Origin: an uncultured Bacteroidales bacterium
Lineage (GTDB): Bacteria; Bacteroidota; Bacteroidia; Bacteroidales; FEN-979
Direction of reading: 5' to 3'
Assembly: GCA_903837605.1 (NCBI GenBank)
Contig: CAILVF010000031.1
Span: 1 to 64,000 of the forward strand
Length of the DNA: 64,000 nucleotides
The notes below the pieces were generated by a model that had not been told where the DNA came from, made no database searches, and was given only the letters and a program-made list of their open reading frames with translations. Below are positions 8,236 through 16,273 of the stretch, in pieces (the stretch's first letter is position 1; every line of letters begins with the position of its first letter). The position numbers and the translations under genes are program-made.

Positions 8236-8811
8236 ATGGATGATGTTGCGCTGGTTAACGCCCTGAAGGCAGGAAATACAAATGCGTTCAGGTTCCTGGT
8301 CGATAAATACCGGAACCTGGTATGGCATATGGTACTGCGGATGACAAACCGCCAGGAGGATGCGGAGGATCTTTGCCAGGAGGTGTTTATCAGGGTTTTC
8401 AAACAGATTGATAAATTCAGGGGGGAAGCTAAGCTGTCGACATGGATAGGATCCATTGCTTACAATGCCTGCGTTGACCATGTGCGGAAAAACAAACGTG
8501 AGGTGCTGTCATCAGCGGATCCTATTTTAACGATCAACCTGGTCCAGTCGGATGTGTCGCCCCTGCTGAACAATTTAGACCGGAATACCATGACAAAACT
8601 CGTCCACCGTATCATAGAAAAAATGCCGCTTCAATACCGCACTGTGATCACCCTGTTCCATCTAGAGGAGTTCTCTTACAAGGAGATAGAAGAGATCACC
8701 GGGATGCCCGAAGGTACGGTGAAATCATACCTGAGCCGGGGGAGGGAGATCATCCGCCAGAAAATGACAGAACTGGTACCTGACATCCGGCCCGTGTTGT
8801 TTGAGGCGTAA
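8236..8811 (+). CDS. ECF-type RNA polymerase sigma-70 factor
   Basis: 191 aa. Region 2 spans about residues 10-85 with LVDKYRNLVWHM, EDAEDLCQEVFIRVF and LSTWIGSIAYNACVDHVRK. Region 4 spans about 125-180 with MPLQYRTVITLFHLE, FSYKEIEEITGMPEGTVKSY and LSRGREIIRQKM. There is no region 3, as expected of the ECF group. The next gene (8831) begins 19 bases downstream and has an anti-sigma-like layout, a soluble N-terminus followed by membrane helices, so the pair probably forms a regulated sigma/anti-sigma unit. The signal is unknown. Confidence 0.95.
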   Translation: MDDVALVNALKAGNTNAFRFLVDKYRNLVWHMVLRMTNRQEDAEDLCQEVFIRVFKQIDKFRGEAKLSTWIGSIAYNACVDHVRKNKREVLSSADPILTINLVQSDVSPLLNNLDRNTMTKLVHRIIEKMPLQYRTVITLFHLEEFSYKEIEEITGMPEGTVKSYLSRGREIIRQKMTELVPDIRPVLFEA

Positions 8812-8830
8812 TTACATTAAATTTGCAGAC

Positions 8831-9193
8831 ATGGAAAAGAAAGAGTTTAACAAAAACCTGGATGGCCTGATAAACGATTCATTGCGTGAGCCTCCCGATT
8901 TTGATTTTCCTGAAGATTTTACCGACAAGCTGGTTAAAAAACTTGAGAAGCAGCTTGCCTGGCAGGAGCTCCTCACAGAACTTGGATTAAAAACAGGGCT
9001 TGTCCTGCTCGCCCTTATCGTCATGGGGATCTGCCTTATATTTCCTGCAAAAACCGATCCTGCTCCCCTGGTCCAGTGGGTCGCAGGCCATCGTGCGATT
9101 GTTTGCGGCAGTATAGGTATCGGCCTGTTCACTTTTGTTTTCGACCAGCTGGTACTTAAATATATGTTCAAAAGGTCCCGTCAGCAATTCTGA
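8831..9193 (+). CDS. Putative membrane-anchored partner of the ECF sigma factor
   Basis: 120 aa from ATG 8831 (MEKKEFNKNLDGLI). The soluble N-terminal part of about 55 residues contains LREPPDFDFPEDFTDKLVKKL, which resembles the short acidic segments of small Bacteroidota anti-sigma or accessory proteins. Two membrane helices follow, at about 58-78 and 92-112. I find no zinc-type HxxxCxxC motif, so it is not a classical ZAS anti-sigma factor. The function is inferred only from its position 19 bases after the sigma gene. Confidence 0.7.
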   Translation: MEKKEFNKNLDGLINDSLREPPDFDFPEDFTDKLVKKLEKQLAWQELLTELGLKTGLVLLALIVMGICLIFPAKTDPAPLVQWVAGHRAIVCGSIGIGLFTFVFDQLVLKYMFKRSRQQF

Positions 9194-9221
9194 TGATTTA
9201 ACTGACCAATCCGCGGCTGGC

Positions 9222-9452
9222 ATGAATTACAACGACATCATAGGTATCATCGGGGTCGGTCTCATCCTCCTGGCTTATTTCCTGAATATTTTTTCGTTTA
9301 TCCCCAAAGAAGGGAAACTCTTTTTCCTGATGAACATCCTGGGGGCAGGGCTGGCCTGTTATGCTTCAGTTCTCATCCATTACTGGCCTTTTGTGATCCT
9401 GGAAGGTGTATGGACCCTGGTTTCGGTAATAGGGCTGATAAAAAAAGTATAA
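9222..9452 (+). CDS. CBU_0592-like small membrane protein
   Basis: 76 aa from ATG 9222 (MNYNDIIGIIG). Three hydrophobic segments: about 4-24 (IIGIIGVGLILLAYFLN), 31-52 (LFFLMNILGAGLACYASVL) and 55-72. The GLILLAYFLNIF and NILGAG elements match the small CBU_0592 membrane family as I remember it. It starts 28 bases after the preceding gene and probably ends the sigma-factor operon. No function is known. Confidence 0.7.
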   Translation: MNYNDIIGIIGVGLILLAYFLNIFSFIPKEGKLFFLMNILGAGLACYASVLIHYWPFVILEGVWTLVSVIGLIKKV

Positions 9453-9470
9453 ATTACGAATAGGGAATTT

Positions 9471-9512
9471 TACCAGTCACCAGTCACCATTCACTTATTC
9501 ACCATTCACTCA
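9471..9512. repeat. 7/8-base array between convergent stops
   Basis: Units ACCAGTC, ACCAGTC, ACCATTC, ACTTATTC, ACCATTC, ACTCATTT lie between the stop of the CBU_0592-like gene (9452) and the stop of the M28 peptidase on the other strand. The peptidase TGA (complement of 9510-9512) is inside the last unit. Confidence 0.75.
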
Positions 9513-12500
9513 TTTCCCCGCTGCAACCTGGGCTACGGTTTCAATGGCGATAGCCGAAAAGGCTGCCCCGTAATCGAGGTCGATGTTCTCCATGGTGTCG
9601 TGGGTGTCGTGGTATCCCTGGCGGTGGATATCGTAATTTTCCATGAAAAGCACGCAGGGGACCCCCATATCGGAAAATATCATCACATCGGTATTGTACA
9701 ATGAACTGGTAGGGTCTTCCCAGGTGCGGACTTCACCCTCGAGAGGCAGGAACAAAGCTTTTGCGGGCACAGGAACTCGGGAACCGGGACCCGGGGCCCG
9801 GGTCCCGGGATCTGAAGTCTTCAAATCGCCACTTATAACCCGTAAATCGGGCTTGGCACTTCGTAAATCACTGTTGATCCTTTCCCCGCGTTTACATCCT
9901 GCCCTGTCGGGCGTTGCATTCCATTCAGCGGCCAGTTTATTCCAGGTCCTGTTAACGAGGTGTGCCTTGTATCCCAGTTTTACCGAATCATCGGTGCGCC
10001 CGGGTGAGATCTGGAAGATGTCTTTTGCATTGTCGCGGTTATGGGCTATCATATCCATCACGAACACTCCCTTGATGTCAACTCCGCTCAGGTCAAGGAA
10101 ACCCCCGTCATCCCTGCGCATCTTCAAGGTCTTCTGAACATAGTTGCGGCAGAAGTCCCTGGCTCCCATGCAGTCAGAAGGAAATTCCTCCCCTGTAAGA
10201 TGGATCAGCCAGATATCCCTTTCAAGTTTGCCTTCTTTCGCCAGTTTCAGGAAGACAGGGGCGGCAAGCAGCAGGGTGGATGTGGCCGAATGATTGTCGT
10301 CGGCCCCGGCGGCTGCAAGCCTTGCGCCTGTTCCGCCTTCCGTTTTGTCGTAAACGTCTTCCATATAAGCGGTATCGTAATGGTCGCCCATAATGACCGC
10401 CTCTTTCCTGTTCTTCCCGGGAATGATGACCAGGATATTCCTTTCGTATTCAGTCCCTTCAAGGTTGGCTTTCCACCCGCCGAACTGTGTGAAGTCAAAA
10501 TCGGTTTCCCATTTGAACGGCATTTCACCGGCTTCGGCTTTTCCTTCCATCCCGGCTTCGGCTATGGCTTTTTTGTGGCTCTTAAGAAGGTGTTCCCCCA
10601 AACGGTGGAGGTCCCTCTCCTTATGCCTTGTTTTACTCAGGGTGGGGTGGTCCTGCACCACATCCGCATTGTCTTTATTGATATATTCCCCGCATGCCAG
10701 GGAAAAGATTGTGTTCCAGAAATCCTCCTCGTACTTTCTGGTAGCGGTTTCCCCGAAAGTGAGGGGCTGGATGGAAGTATCGTTTTCCCTGATGATATTT
10801 TCGACAAACGCTTTTGCCCTGTGTGCCAATCCGGGCTGGTATGTGCGTTCATGAAGGATATCAAGCCATTGATCGAGGCTTGCATCTTTCTTTATGCGGA
10901 TGAGGTGGCGGGCAAAGTCTTTCTCAAGTGAAGGAACCCCGAGGAGTTCCTGTACATCCAGCAGGGTCATCAGGTTGAAGGCTGTAAGATGCTTGTACCG
11001 GTCGTGTTCCGACAGGAAATGTTTAAGGATAGAGGTGTGGGGCTGCCGTTCCATCATTCTCGGCCATAATTCTATCGGCTTCGCCGGATCGGGTGTTACC
11101 GTATCATAAGCAGTGAAATAACCGTGAAGCAGGTCGGGGAAGACCATGGGTTTTGAAGTGGCTGTATCGACGCAGGAAACAATGGGCCTGTGCCAGAAGA
11201 TCTCATGCCGGCCTGCCTGCATGGGCGGGAAGTAAAAGCGGTAACGGAATAATCCGCCGGCCAGCACAACCGCTGCAGCATGCTCAATTTCTTTTTTCCC
11301 GGCCCGTGGACCGTCAAGCAACAGCTCAATATGTTCATTCAGCAATTGAACATTGCGGGCCATAGGTTTATTATAGAGGTCTAAAGCCGGGAGGGTGGTG
11401 TTGAACAAAGTCTGGGCAACCGGGTCTATTTCCTTGCCTTCAGGCAATGGGTCTTCAGTTCTGCCTTTACGGTCCCAGCGGCTGGTGCGTACATAAGTGT
11501 TTAAAAGGAGTTCTTCAAGGATATCGGGATTCTCATTCCCGGGGGATGACTGGTGGAACCATCCCGACTGCGGAACCCTGATCCCGAAATTCTCCTCATT
11601 CCTGGAAACGAGCCTCAGCATGGGGAACTGTATGGCATCGTACATGTGATGTGACAGATCTATATATTCTTTTGTCCCCCATGGGGAAAGACTGCCCGGG
11701 AAGGGGATCAGCGCAAGATCTCCCGAGAAATATTTTTGTTTGACAACCTCAGGCAGGCTGCCGAACGGACGGAAGGTAAGCAGGTACACCGTATCGGTGA
11801 AATCATCGCCATCCGCAATCAGGTATCTTGAAGCCCATGAGGGAAGACTAACGCCATTCCAATGTTTTACGGGTAATTTTCCATTCGATGGAAGGATGCG
11901 GAACCCGGCCTCGAGCATGGCTTCGGGAGTATCGGTCTTACGGTCATAGGCATGGTGGAAGATCTTACCCATGAATCTCAGGAAAAAAGATTCGGGATAT
12001 TCTTCTTCTGCCCCTTTAAAAAATGATTTCCAGAATGCTTTTTCCGGTCCCTGCTCACTGCTCCCGAAAAATGTCCACCTGGATCTTCCTTTATCATCCT
12101 TGGTCTTTGACAGAGCCAGCGGAGCCAATAATACGTAACGCTCATAATTAAGGCTGCCGGCTTTATCAGCGAGTTCATCAGGCCAGAAAGGATTGTTCCT
12201 GAGGTTTCGGTTCTTTCGCCCTGCGATGCTGGGAGGAAGGTTCCCCTTGCCCAGCTGCATTATATGCTCCATGCTCTGAAGCCCTATATTCTGAAGGCCC
12301 GGCTGAAGGTGCAACAGCTCTTCGGCTTCCCCTATATAAAATCCGAAAGGGTCGTCCTGTTTGAAATGCCAGGAATAAACCTTCCCGTCGTAAGGCCTGA
12401 ACCCGATATGCATGGGAGGCATGTACTCAGAATAGGCAGGCAGGGGAAATGATTTTTCTCCTTCAAACCAAGGGAAACTCTGTAACAGATGTTTCCAACC

Positions 12501-12518
12501 CGTTTTATGGTTGGTCAT
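9510..12518 (-). CDS. M28-family zinc metallopeptidase (large form, 1002 aa)
   Basis: About 640 residues of unfamiliar N-terminal sequence precede an M28 aminopeptidase-type domain. Metal and catalytic motifs in order are GDHYDTAYMED (about 705), AGADDNHSATSTLL (about 737), LTGEEFPSDCMGARD (about 775), GVFVMDMIAHNRDN (about 805) and HDTHDTMEN (about 970), giving a complete co-catalytic zinc set. I see no signal peptide (MTNHKTGWKHLL), so it may be cytoplasmic. A proline/glycine/arginine-rich stretch at about 900-916 (SDPGTRAPGPGSRVPVP) comes from a 7-base repeat array translated in frame between two catalytic motifs. The substrate is unknown; the N-terminal half may be a separate domain. Confidence 0.9.
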   Translation of the reverse strand: MTNHKTGWKHLLQSFPWFEGEKSFPLPAYSEYMPPMHIGFRPYDGKVYSWHFKQDDPFGFYIGEAEELLHLQPGLQNIGLQSMEHIMQLGKGNLPPSIAGRKNRNLRNNPFWPDELADKAGSLNYERYVLLAPLALSKTKDDKGRSRWTFFGSSEQGPEKAFWKSFFKGAEEEYPESFFLRFMGKIFHHAYDRKTDTPEAMLEAGFRILPSNGKLPVKHWNGVSLPSWASRYLIADGDDFTDTVYLLTFRPFGSLPEVVKQKYFSGDLALIPFPGSLSPWGTKEYIDLSHHMYDAIQFPMLRLVSRNEENFGIRVPQSGWFHQSSPGNENPDILEELLLNTYVRTSRWDRKGRTEDPLPEGKEIDPVAQTLFNTTLPALDLYNKPMARNVQLLNEHIELLLDGPRAGKKEIEHAAAVVLAGGLFRYRFYFPPMQAGRHEIFWHRPIVSCVDTATSKPMVFPDLLHGYFTAYDTVTPDPAKPIELWPRMMERQPHTSILKHFLSEHDRYKHLTAFNLMTLLDVQELLGVPSLEKDFARHLIRIKKDASLDQWLDILHERTYQPGLAHRAKAFVENIIRENDTSIQPLTFGETATRKYEEDFWNTIFSLACGEYINKDNADVVQDHPTLSKTRHKERDLHRLGEHLLKSHKKAIAEAGMEGKAEAGEMPFKWETDFDFTQFGGWKANLEGTEYERNILVIIPGKNRKEAVIMGDHYDTAYMEDVYDKTEGGTGARLAAAGADDNHSATSTLLLAAPVFLKLAKEGKLERDIWLIHLTGEEFPSDCMGARDFCRNYVQKTLKMRRDDGGFLDLSGVDIKGVFVMDMIAHNRDNAKDIFQISPGRTDDSVKLGYKAHLVNRTWNKLAAEWNATPDRAGCKRGERINSDLRSAKPDLRVISGDLKTSDPGTRAPGPGSRVPVPAKALFLPLEGEVRTWEDPTSSLYNTDVMIFSDMGVPCVLFMENYDIHRQGYHDTHDTMENIDLDYGAAFSAIAIETVAQVAAGK
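9767..9815 (-). repeat. 7-base array inside the M28 peptidase gene
   Basis: Plus-strand units GCACAGG, AACTCGG, GAACCGG, GACCCGG, GGCCCGG, GTCCCGG, GATCTGA. Read on the minus strand it encodes the SDPGTRAPGPGSRVPVP segment within the peptidase domain. The centre CCCGGGGCCCGGGTCCCGGG is strongly self-complementary. Confidence 0.85.
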
Positions 12519-12561
12519 TTGATGAAATATTTCGTGATGAATGCGATAACCAGTCCTTCAC

Positions 12562-12804
12562 TCATCCTTCCGGATCGGTAGAAGTCTCCTGTATCTCCTT
12601 GTAAATCTTCATGATCTCCTCCCTGAACCGGTCCGGGGCCTCAAGGTAGCCCCAGCCTTCTTCAAGTTCTGTGATACCTCCCAGGGCGGAGTCTTCACGT
12701 ATGATTATCCCATACGGGATCTGCTTATCCATAAGAACTTCTTCAATGAGTTCCGCCTCGAACTCGTTTTCGAGAACCAGGATTTTTTCAAAATCTTCCA
12801 TCAT
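12562..12804 (-). CDS. DUF2007-like small protein
   Basis: 80 aa from ATG 12804 (MMEDFEKILVLENEFEAEL); a second ATG follows directly. An upstream in-frame TTG at 12840 is possible but unlikely. The pattern VLENEFEAELIEEVL plus a short hydrophilic tail with GWGYLEAPDRF resembles DUF2007 'putative signal-transducing' proteins, in which a residue-pair-rich helix and beta strand form a small ferredoxin-like fold. Soluble and acidic. It lies 43 bases upstream of the M28 gene on the same strand and could be co-transcribed with it. Confidence 0.7.
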   Translation of the reverse strand: MMEDFEKILVLENEFEAELIEEVLMDKQIPYGIIIREDSALGGITELEEGWGYLEAPDRFREEIMKIYKEIQETSTDPEG

Positions 12805-12936
12805 TGTGAATTTTAGATGAACCTTCCCGAAGATCTGCAATTACAGATCTTTTACGTTCACTTTACCAAATTACAAAAAGTTTCGTGAAAGTATGCAAAT
12901 TGCTGTATGATTTTCTGATTAACAATTAAGTTTCGG

Positions 12937-12944
12937 TACTTTTG
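12937..12944 (+). promoter_or_regulatory. -7 promoter element of the alkaline phosphatase gene
   Basis: TACTTTTG is an exact match to TAnnTTTG, ending 19 bases before the ATG at 12964. This implies a leader of only about 13 bases. Confidence 0.7.
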
Positions 12945-12963
12945 TCGGTTCAGAAAAAAATCC

Positions 12964-14412
12964 ATGAAAATAACAGCGCATCGTATTACAGGGATAACAA
13001 TTTTGTTATTCAGCACAATTATTCTCCCCGGTTCTTTTGCCCAAAAACAGGCTTCCCTTTCTCCTTTCCCCAACCCCAAAAATGTGATCATCATGATTGG
13101 CGACGGCATGGGATTTAACTGTGTGAAGGCGGCCGAATATTATTTCGGCCCCATGCAATTCCAATCCTTCCCCGTTAAACTGGCAGTAGCCACTTACCCG
13201 GCAAAGGTTGGGGCTTACGATGATAAGGATACCTCAAAGCTGAACTGGGCTGAGGGTTATAACCCGGCCATGGCCTGGAAGGATTCGCTTTACCTGCGGA
13301 AGAATTTTACTGAATCGGCGGCAGCGGCGACGGCCCTGGCAACCGGGCGGAAGACCTATAATAATGGGATCGGGCTCTCGGTCACTTTCGATACATTAAG
13401 GAACCTTTGTGAACTGGCTAAGATCTCCGGCAGATCGGCCGGGGTCATCACTTCGGTACCTATCAGCCATGCGACGCCTGCCGGGTTCGTGGCTCATAAC
13501 AAGACAAGGCAGCATTATTCGGAACTGGCAGCCTATATGCTTTTCAACAGCCGTTGCGACCTGGTAATGGGTACGGGGAACCCCGAATTCGATAATAACG
13601 GGAAGAAACTTGACAGGAAATGGGAAAACCCGAAATACGTATGCGACAGCAACCTCTGGCTTTCACTTAAGTCGGGCAGCGGGATACAGACATCCTTTAT
13701 CCTCAAAGATAAAATTTTCGAGGTGAAAGATGTTTCGGGTGATAAGATCCCCGATCCCTGGACCCTCATCACCTCCGAGAAAGACTTCAGGAAACTCATG
13801 TACGGAAAGACACCCAAAAGGGTGCTGGGAATTCCCGAAGTGTATTCAACCCTTCAGCAGGGCAGGGATTTCGGCAAGAATGAGACGAAAAATTCCCCTC
13901 CGTTCACAACCCCCTTTATAGCGGGACTTCCCACCCTGGCCGAAATGGTCAGGGGAGGTTTGAATGTGCTTGACAACAACCCAAAGGGATTTTTTGTGAT
14001 GATCGAGGGAGGGGCTGTCGACTGGGCAAACCACGACAACCAGAAAGGCCGTATGCTGGAGGAAATGAAAAGTTTCAGCGATGCAATTGATACGGTTGTA
14101 GCATGGGTCAATAAGAATTCAAGCTGGAATGAAACCCTCCTTATCGTCACGGCCGATCATGAAAGCGGCGACCTCTGGGGAGGCAATACATATACCCCGG
14201 TTGCCGATAATGGTAAAAATAAACTGCCTGCCCTGAAATACAACAGCAAAGACCACACCAATGCGCTGGTCGGGTTATGGGCTAAAGGAAAAGGAGCGGA
14301 AATGTATTCTTTAATGGCAGGTGAGACTGATCCTGTGAGGGGAAGGTTTATTCAGAACACGGTGATACCCCAGCTGATCTTTATGATGTGGGGCAGGCCG
14401 GTCACTTTTTGA
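12964..14412 (+). CDS. Alkaline phosphatase (PhoA superfamily)
   Basis: 482 aa. Signal peptide at about 1-27 (ITILLFSTIILPGSFAQ). Metal and catalytic motifs: IIMIGDGMGFNC (about 40-51, Asp metal ligand), TESAAAATALATG (about 117-129, containing the Ser nucleophile; Glu replaces the usual Asp before it), FFVMIEGGAVDWANHDN (about 340-356), VTADHESGDLWGG (about 395-407) and DHTNALVGLWAKG with the third His. It hydrolyses phosphate monoesters in the periplasm. No recognisable Pho-type operator is seen. Its 3' end overlaps the convergent small gene by 11 bases. Length and motif order are normal for the family. Confidence 0.93.
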   Translation: MKITAHRITGITILLFSTIILPGSFAQKQASLSPFPNPKNVIIMIGDGMGFNCVKAAEYYFGPMQFQSFPVKLAVATYPAKVGAYDDKDTSKLNWAEGYNPAMAWKDSLYLRKNFTESAAAATALATGRKTYNNGIGLSVTFDTLRNLCELAKISGRSAGVITSVPISHATPAGFVAHNKTRQHYSELAAYMLFNSRCDLVMGTGNPEFDNNGKKLDRKWENPKYVCDSNLWLSLKSGSGIQTSFILKDKIFEVKDVSGDKIPDPWTLITSEKDFRKLMYGKTPKRVLGIPEVYSTLQQGRDFGKNETKNSPPFTTPFIAGLPTLAEMVRGGLNVLDNNPKGFFVMIEGGAVDWANHDNQKGRMLEEMKSFSDAIDTVVAWVNKNSSWNETLLIVTADHESGDLWGGNTYTPVADNGKNKLPALKYNSKDHTNALVGLWAKGKGAEMYSLMAGETDPVRGRFIQNTVIPQLIFMMWGRPVTF

Positions 14413-14659
14413 CCCTGCGTGCACGGGCCTTTGATTCTAAAAACGAGCTTAAGATATAGTATGCTCCGAAGATGGCAGCGGCCATCATCAGGCTGTAATA
14501 AAACGAAGGATGAGAGTTGATGAGCCTTCCGATGGGAATGGTTATAAAGCTGAATGAACGTTCGAAAATTTCACCGAAACGGGTAAAGCTGTTCAGAAAA
14601 TACTGGAAAATCATACCAAAGATGTCGAAAGCGGCGAGAAACGAATGTAAAGCTTGCAT
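14402..14659 (-). CDS. Small membrane protein, unknown function (85 aa)
   Basis: Starts at ATG 14659 (MQALHSFLAAFDIFG). An amphipathic/hydrophobic N-terminal half is followed by one clear membrane helix (about 54-72, SLMMAAAIFGAYYILSSFL) and a basic tail (KARARRVKK), suggesting a cytoplasmic C-terminus. It has its own exact -7 promoter element at 14677-14684 and overlaps the end of the phosphatase gene by 11 bases on the opposite strand. I recognise no family; the promoter and sensible membrane topology are the support that it is real. Confidence 0.6.
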   Translation of the reverse strand: MQALHSFLAAFDIFGMIFQYFLNSFTRFGEIFERSFSFITIPIGRLINSHPSFYYSLMMAAAIFGAYYILSSFLESKARARRVKK

Positions 14660-14676
14660 AAAATCTTAATTTGAAA

Positions 14677-14684
14677 CAAAGATA
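14677..14684 (-). promoter_or_regulatory. -7 promoter element for the 85-aa membrane protein
   Basis: The minus strand reads TATCTTTG here, an exact TAnnTTTG, ending 17 bases before the ATG at 14659. Confidence 0.6.
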
Positions 14685-14815
14685 CACCGGAGCTATGCAG
14701 GCGTATATATTTTTTCGACGAATGGGGGAAATAAGCGGTTGAAAGGGGGAAAATCTCAGGCAATTGAATTCCGGGGCCGTTTTAATCTGCCGAACCGGAA
14801 ATTCCTCATGAAAGC

Positions 14816-16273
14816 TTAGTTTTTCTCTTTGGGAACCTTTAGTTTTGCCCGCTGAATGTCCTTATAATCGACCTTATGCCTGTAACCCAGGAACTTTATA
14901 AGGCAGTCTTCGGTTGTCAGATCCAGCGTTGTTCCCGCATCCTGGTGATCAAAGGTGTAAGCTGCTGAGATATAACTGTTCAGGGCAACGGTATAGGTCT
15001 TTCCCTGTTCCAGGGGTTTCCCCGAACGGTCAAGCATTTTAACTTCCGCCCCCTTACGGTTCTCACTTTTACTGATTGTGTATGTCAGGCCCGACGGGAT
15101 TAAATCGATATCCCTTTCCTTTTTATAGGAATTCAAAATGAGGCTGCCGATCTCAGAGCCTTTCATTTTATATACTACAACCTGGTTCCCGAAAGGATCG
15201 AGGCGGTAAATATCCTTCACTTTGATCTCCCCTACAGCAAGGCTCTGGATCCTGACCCCGCCTTTGTTTTGAAAGGCGAAATCGGCTTTAGCGGCCCAGG
15301 CTACTGCATCGGTCATTAATGCGCCCAGGCTTTGCTTGCCCGAAATATTACCGGCCGCTATCCCTGCCACTTTCTCAAATTCCGGGTTGTTTTCAAAGGA
15401 TCTGACCATGGCTTGCATACCTGGGTCAATCCCGCTCAGGGATTCAAGGGCGATCAGGGTGTCATGTTTCTCAATGATGCTGCCTCCCTGGAAAACCAGT
15501 GTAAGCTTGCCGATAAACCGCTGGTATGAGCCTGCCTGCACTATCATCACCCCGTTCTCTGTGACAGGTTTCTTCAGTATCGTATGCGAATGCCCACCGA
15601 TGATAACATCAAACTGGGGAAATTCCCCGGCCAGCTTTTCATCGGTTTCCACGCCGAGATGGGAAAGGACAATAAGGCAGCCGTATTTCTTCTTTAGTTC
15701 AACATACTGCCCCGCTGTCTTTATCGGATCGCTGAAAGTAATCCCTGTTACCTTGGATGGATGGGTGTCGGGGATGCCCTTATCGTTTATTTCTATCAGT
15801 CCCAGTACCGGGATCTGAAGGGTGCCTGCTTTTAACAGGAAATACGGCTGGGGCTGTTTCAAACCTGAAGAGCCGGTATTCATATTGGCGCAGATGAACG
15901 GGAACTTCGCCTGTTCAATGCGCTTTTCGAGGAAAGCCTGGCCCAGGTCAAACTCGTGGTTGCCAAAGCAGCTCAGGCTAAAACCGGCCTGGTTCATCAG
16001 TGCTATCATCGGAAAGCCTTTGTCGCTCACCATGTCAACATACGGGTTCCCGGTGAAGTTGTCGCCGGCGGCCACGATGAAAACATGAGGATGGTCGCGC
16101 CGGAGGCTGTCGGCAAGATATTTAAGCCTGGCAAAACCCTCGGTCTTGGCATGCATATCGTTGAGGTGAAGGATTATGACCTCTGTTTTGAGGGACCCGC
16201 TTTGCTGGGCAAATAAAGGATTGATGGCCGCAAGGAAAAAGGCCGCCAGCAGTATAGAAAGAAGTTTTTTCAT
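14816..16273 (-). CDS. 5'-nucleotidase / UshA-type metallophosphoesterase
   Basis: 485 aa. Signal peptide about 1-22 (LLSILLAAFFLAAINPLFAQ). The metallophosphoesterase domain carries the dinuclear metal motifs ILHLNDMHA, VAAGDNFTGN, CFGNHEFDLG, IVLSHLGVETD and IIGGHSHT in order (residues about 35-230). A C-terminal 5'-nucleotidase domain of about 200 residues includes LMTDAVAWAAKADFAFQNKGG and NSYISAAYTFD. It acts in the periplasm on nucleotides or nucleotide sugars. The start overlaps the stop of the acyl-CoA ligase gene as TAATG, so the two are translationally coupled. It lies one gene from alkaline phosphatase, suggesting local interest in phosphate or nucleoside salvage. Confidence 0.93.
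   Translation of the reverse strand: MKKLLSILLAAFFLAAINPLFAQQSGSLKTEVIILHLNDMHAKTEGFARLKYLADSLRRDHPHVFIVAAGDNFTGNPYVDMVSDKGFPMIALMNQAGFSLSCFGNHEFDLGQAFLEKRIEQAKFPFICANMNTGSSGLKQPQPYFLLKAGTLQIPVLGLIEINDKGIPDTHPSKVTGITFSDPIKTAGQYVELKKKYGCLIVLSHLGVETDEKLAGEFPQFDVIIGGHSHTILKKPVTENGVMIVQAGSYQRFIGKLTLVFQGGSIIEKHDTLIALESLSGIDPGMQAMVRSFENNPEFEKVAGIAAGNISGKQSLGALMTDAVAWAAKADFAFQNKGGVRIQSLAVGEIKVKDIYRLDPFGNQVVVYKMKGSEIGSLILNSYKKERDIDLIPSGLTYTISKSENRKGAEVKMLDRSGKPLEQGKTYTVALNSYISAAYTFDHQDAGTTLDLTTEDCLIKFLGYRHKVDYKDIQRAKLKVPKEKN

Noticed and set aside
10041..10931. 296-residue open frame on the plus strand inside the M28 gene
   Set aside because: Antisense to a well-supported peptidase gene, Cys/Phe/Gly-rich without domain motifs.
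14766..14804. Inverted repeat GAATT-CCGG / CCGG-AAATTC as a terminator
   Set aside because: The arms do not match exactly, the loop is long and there is no T-run after it for the nearby genes.
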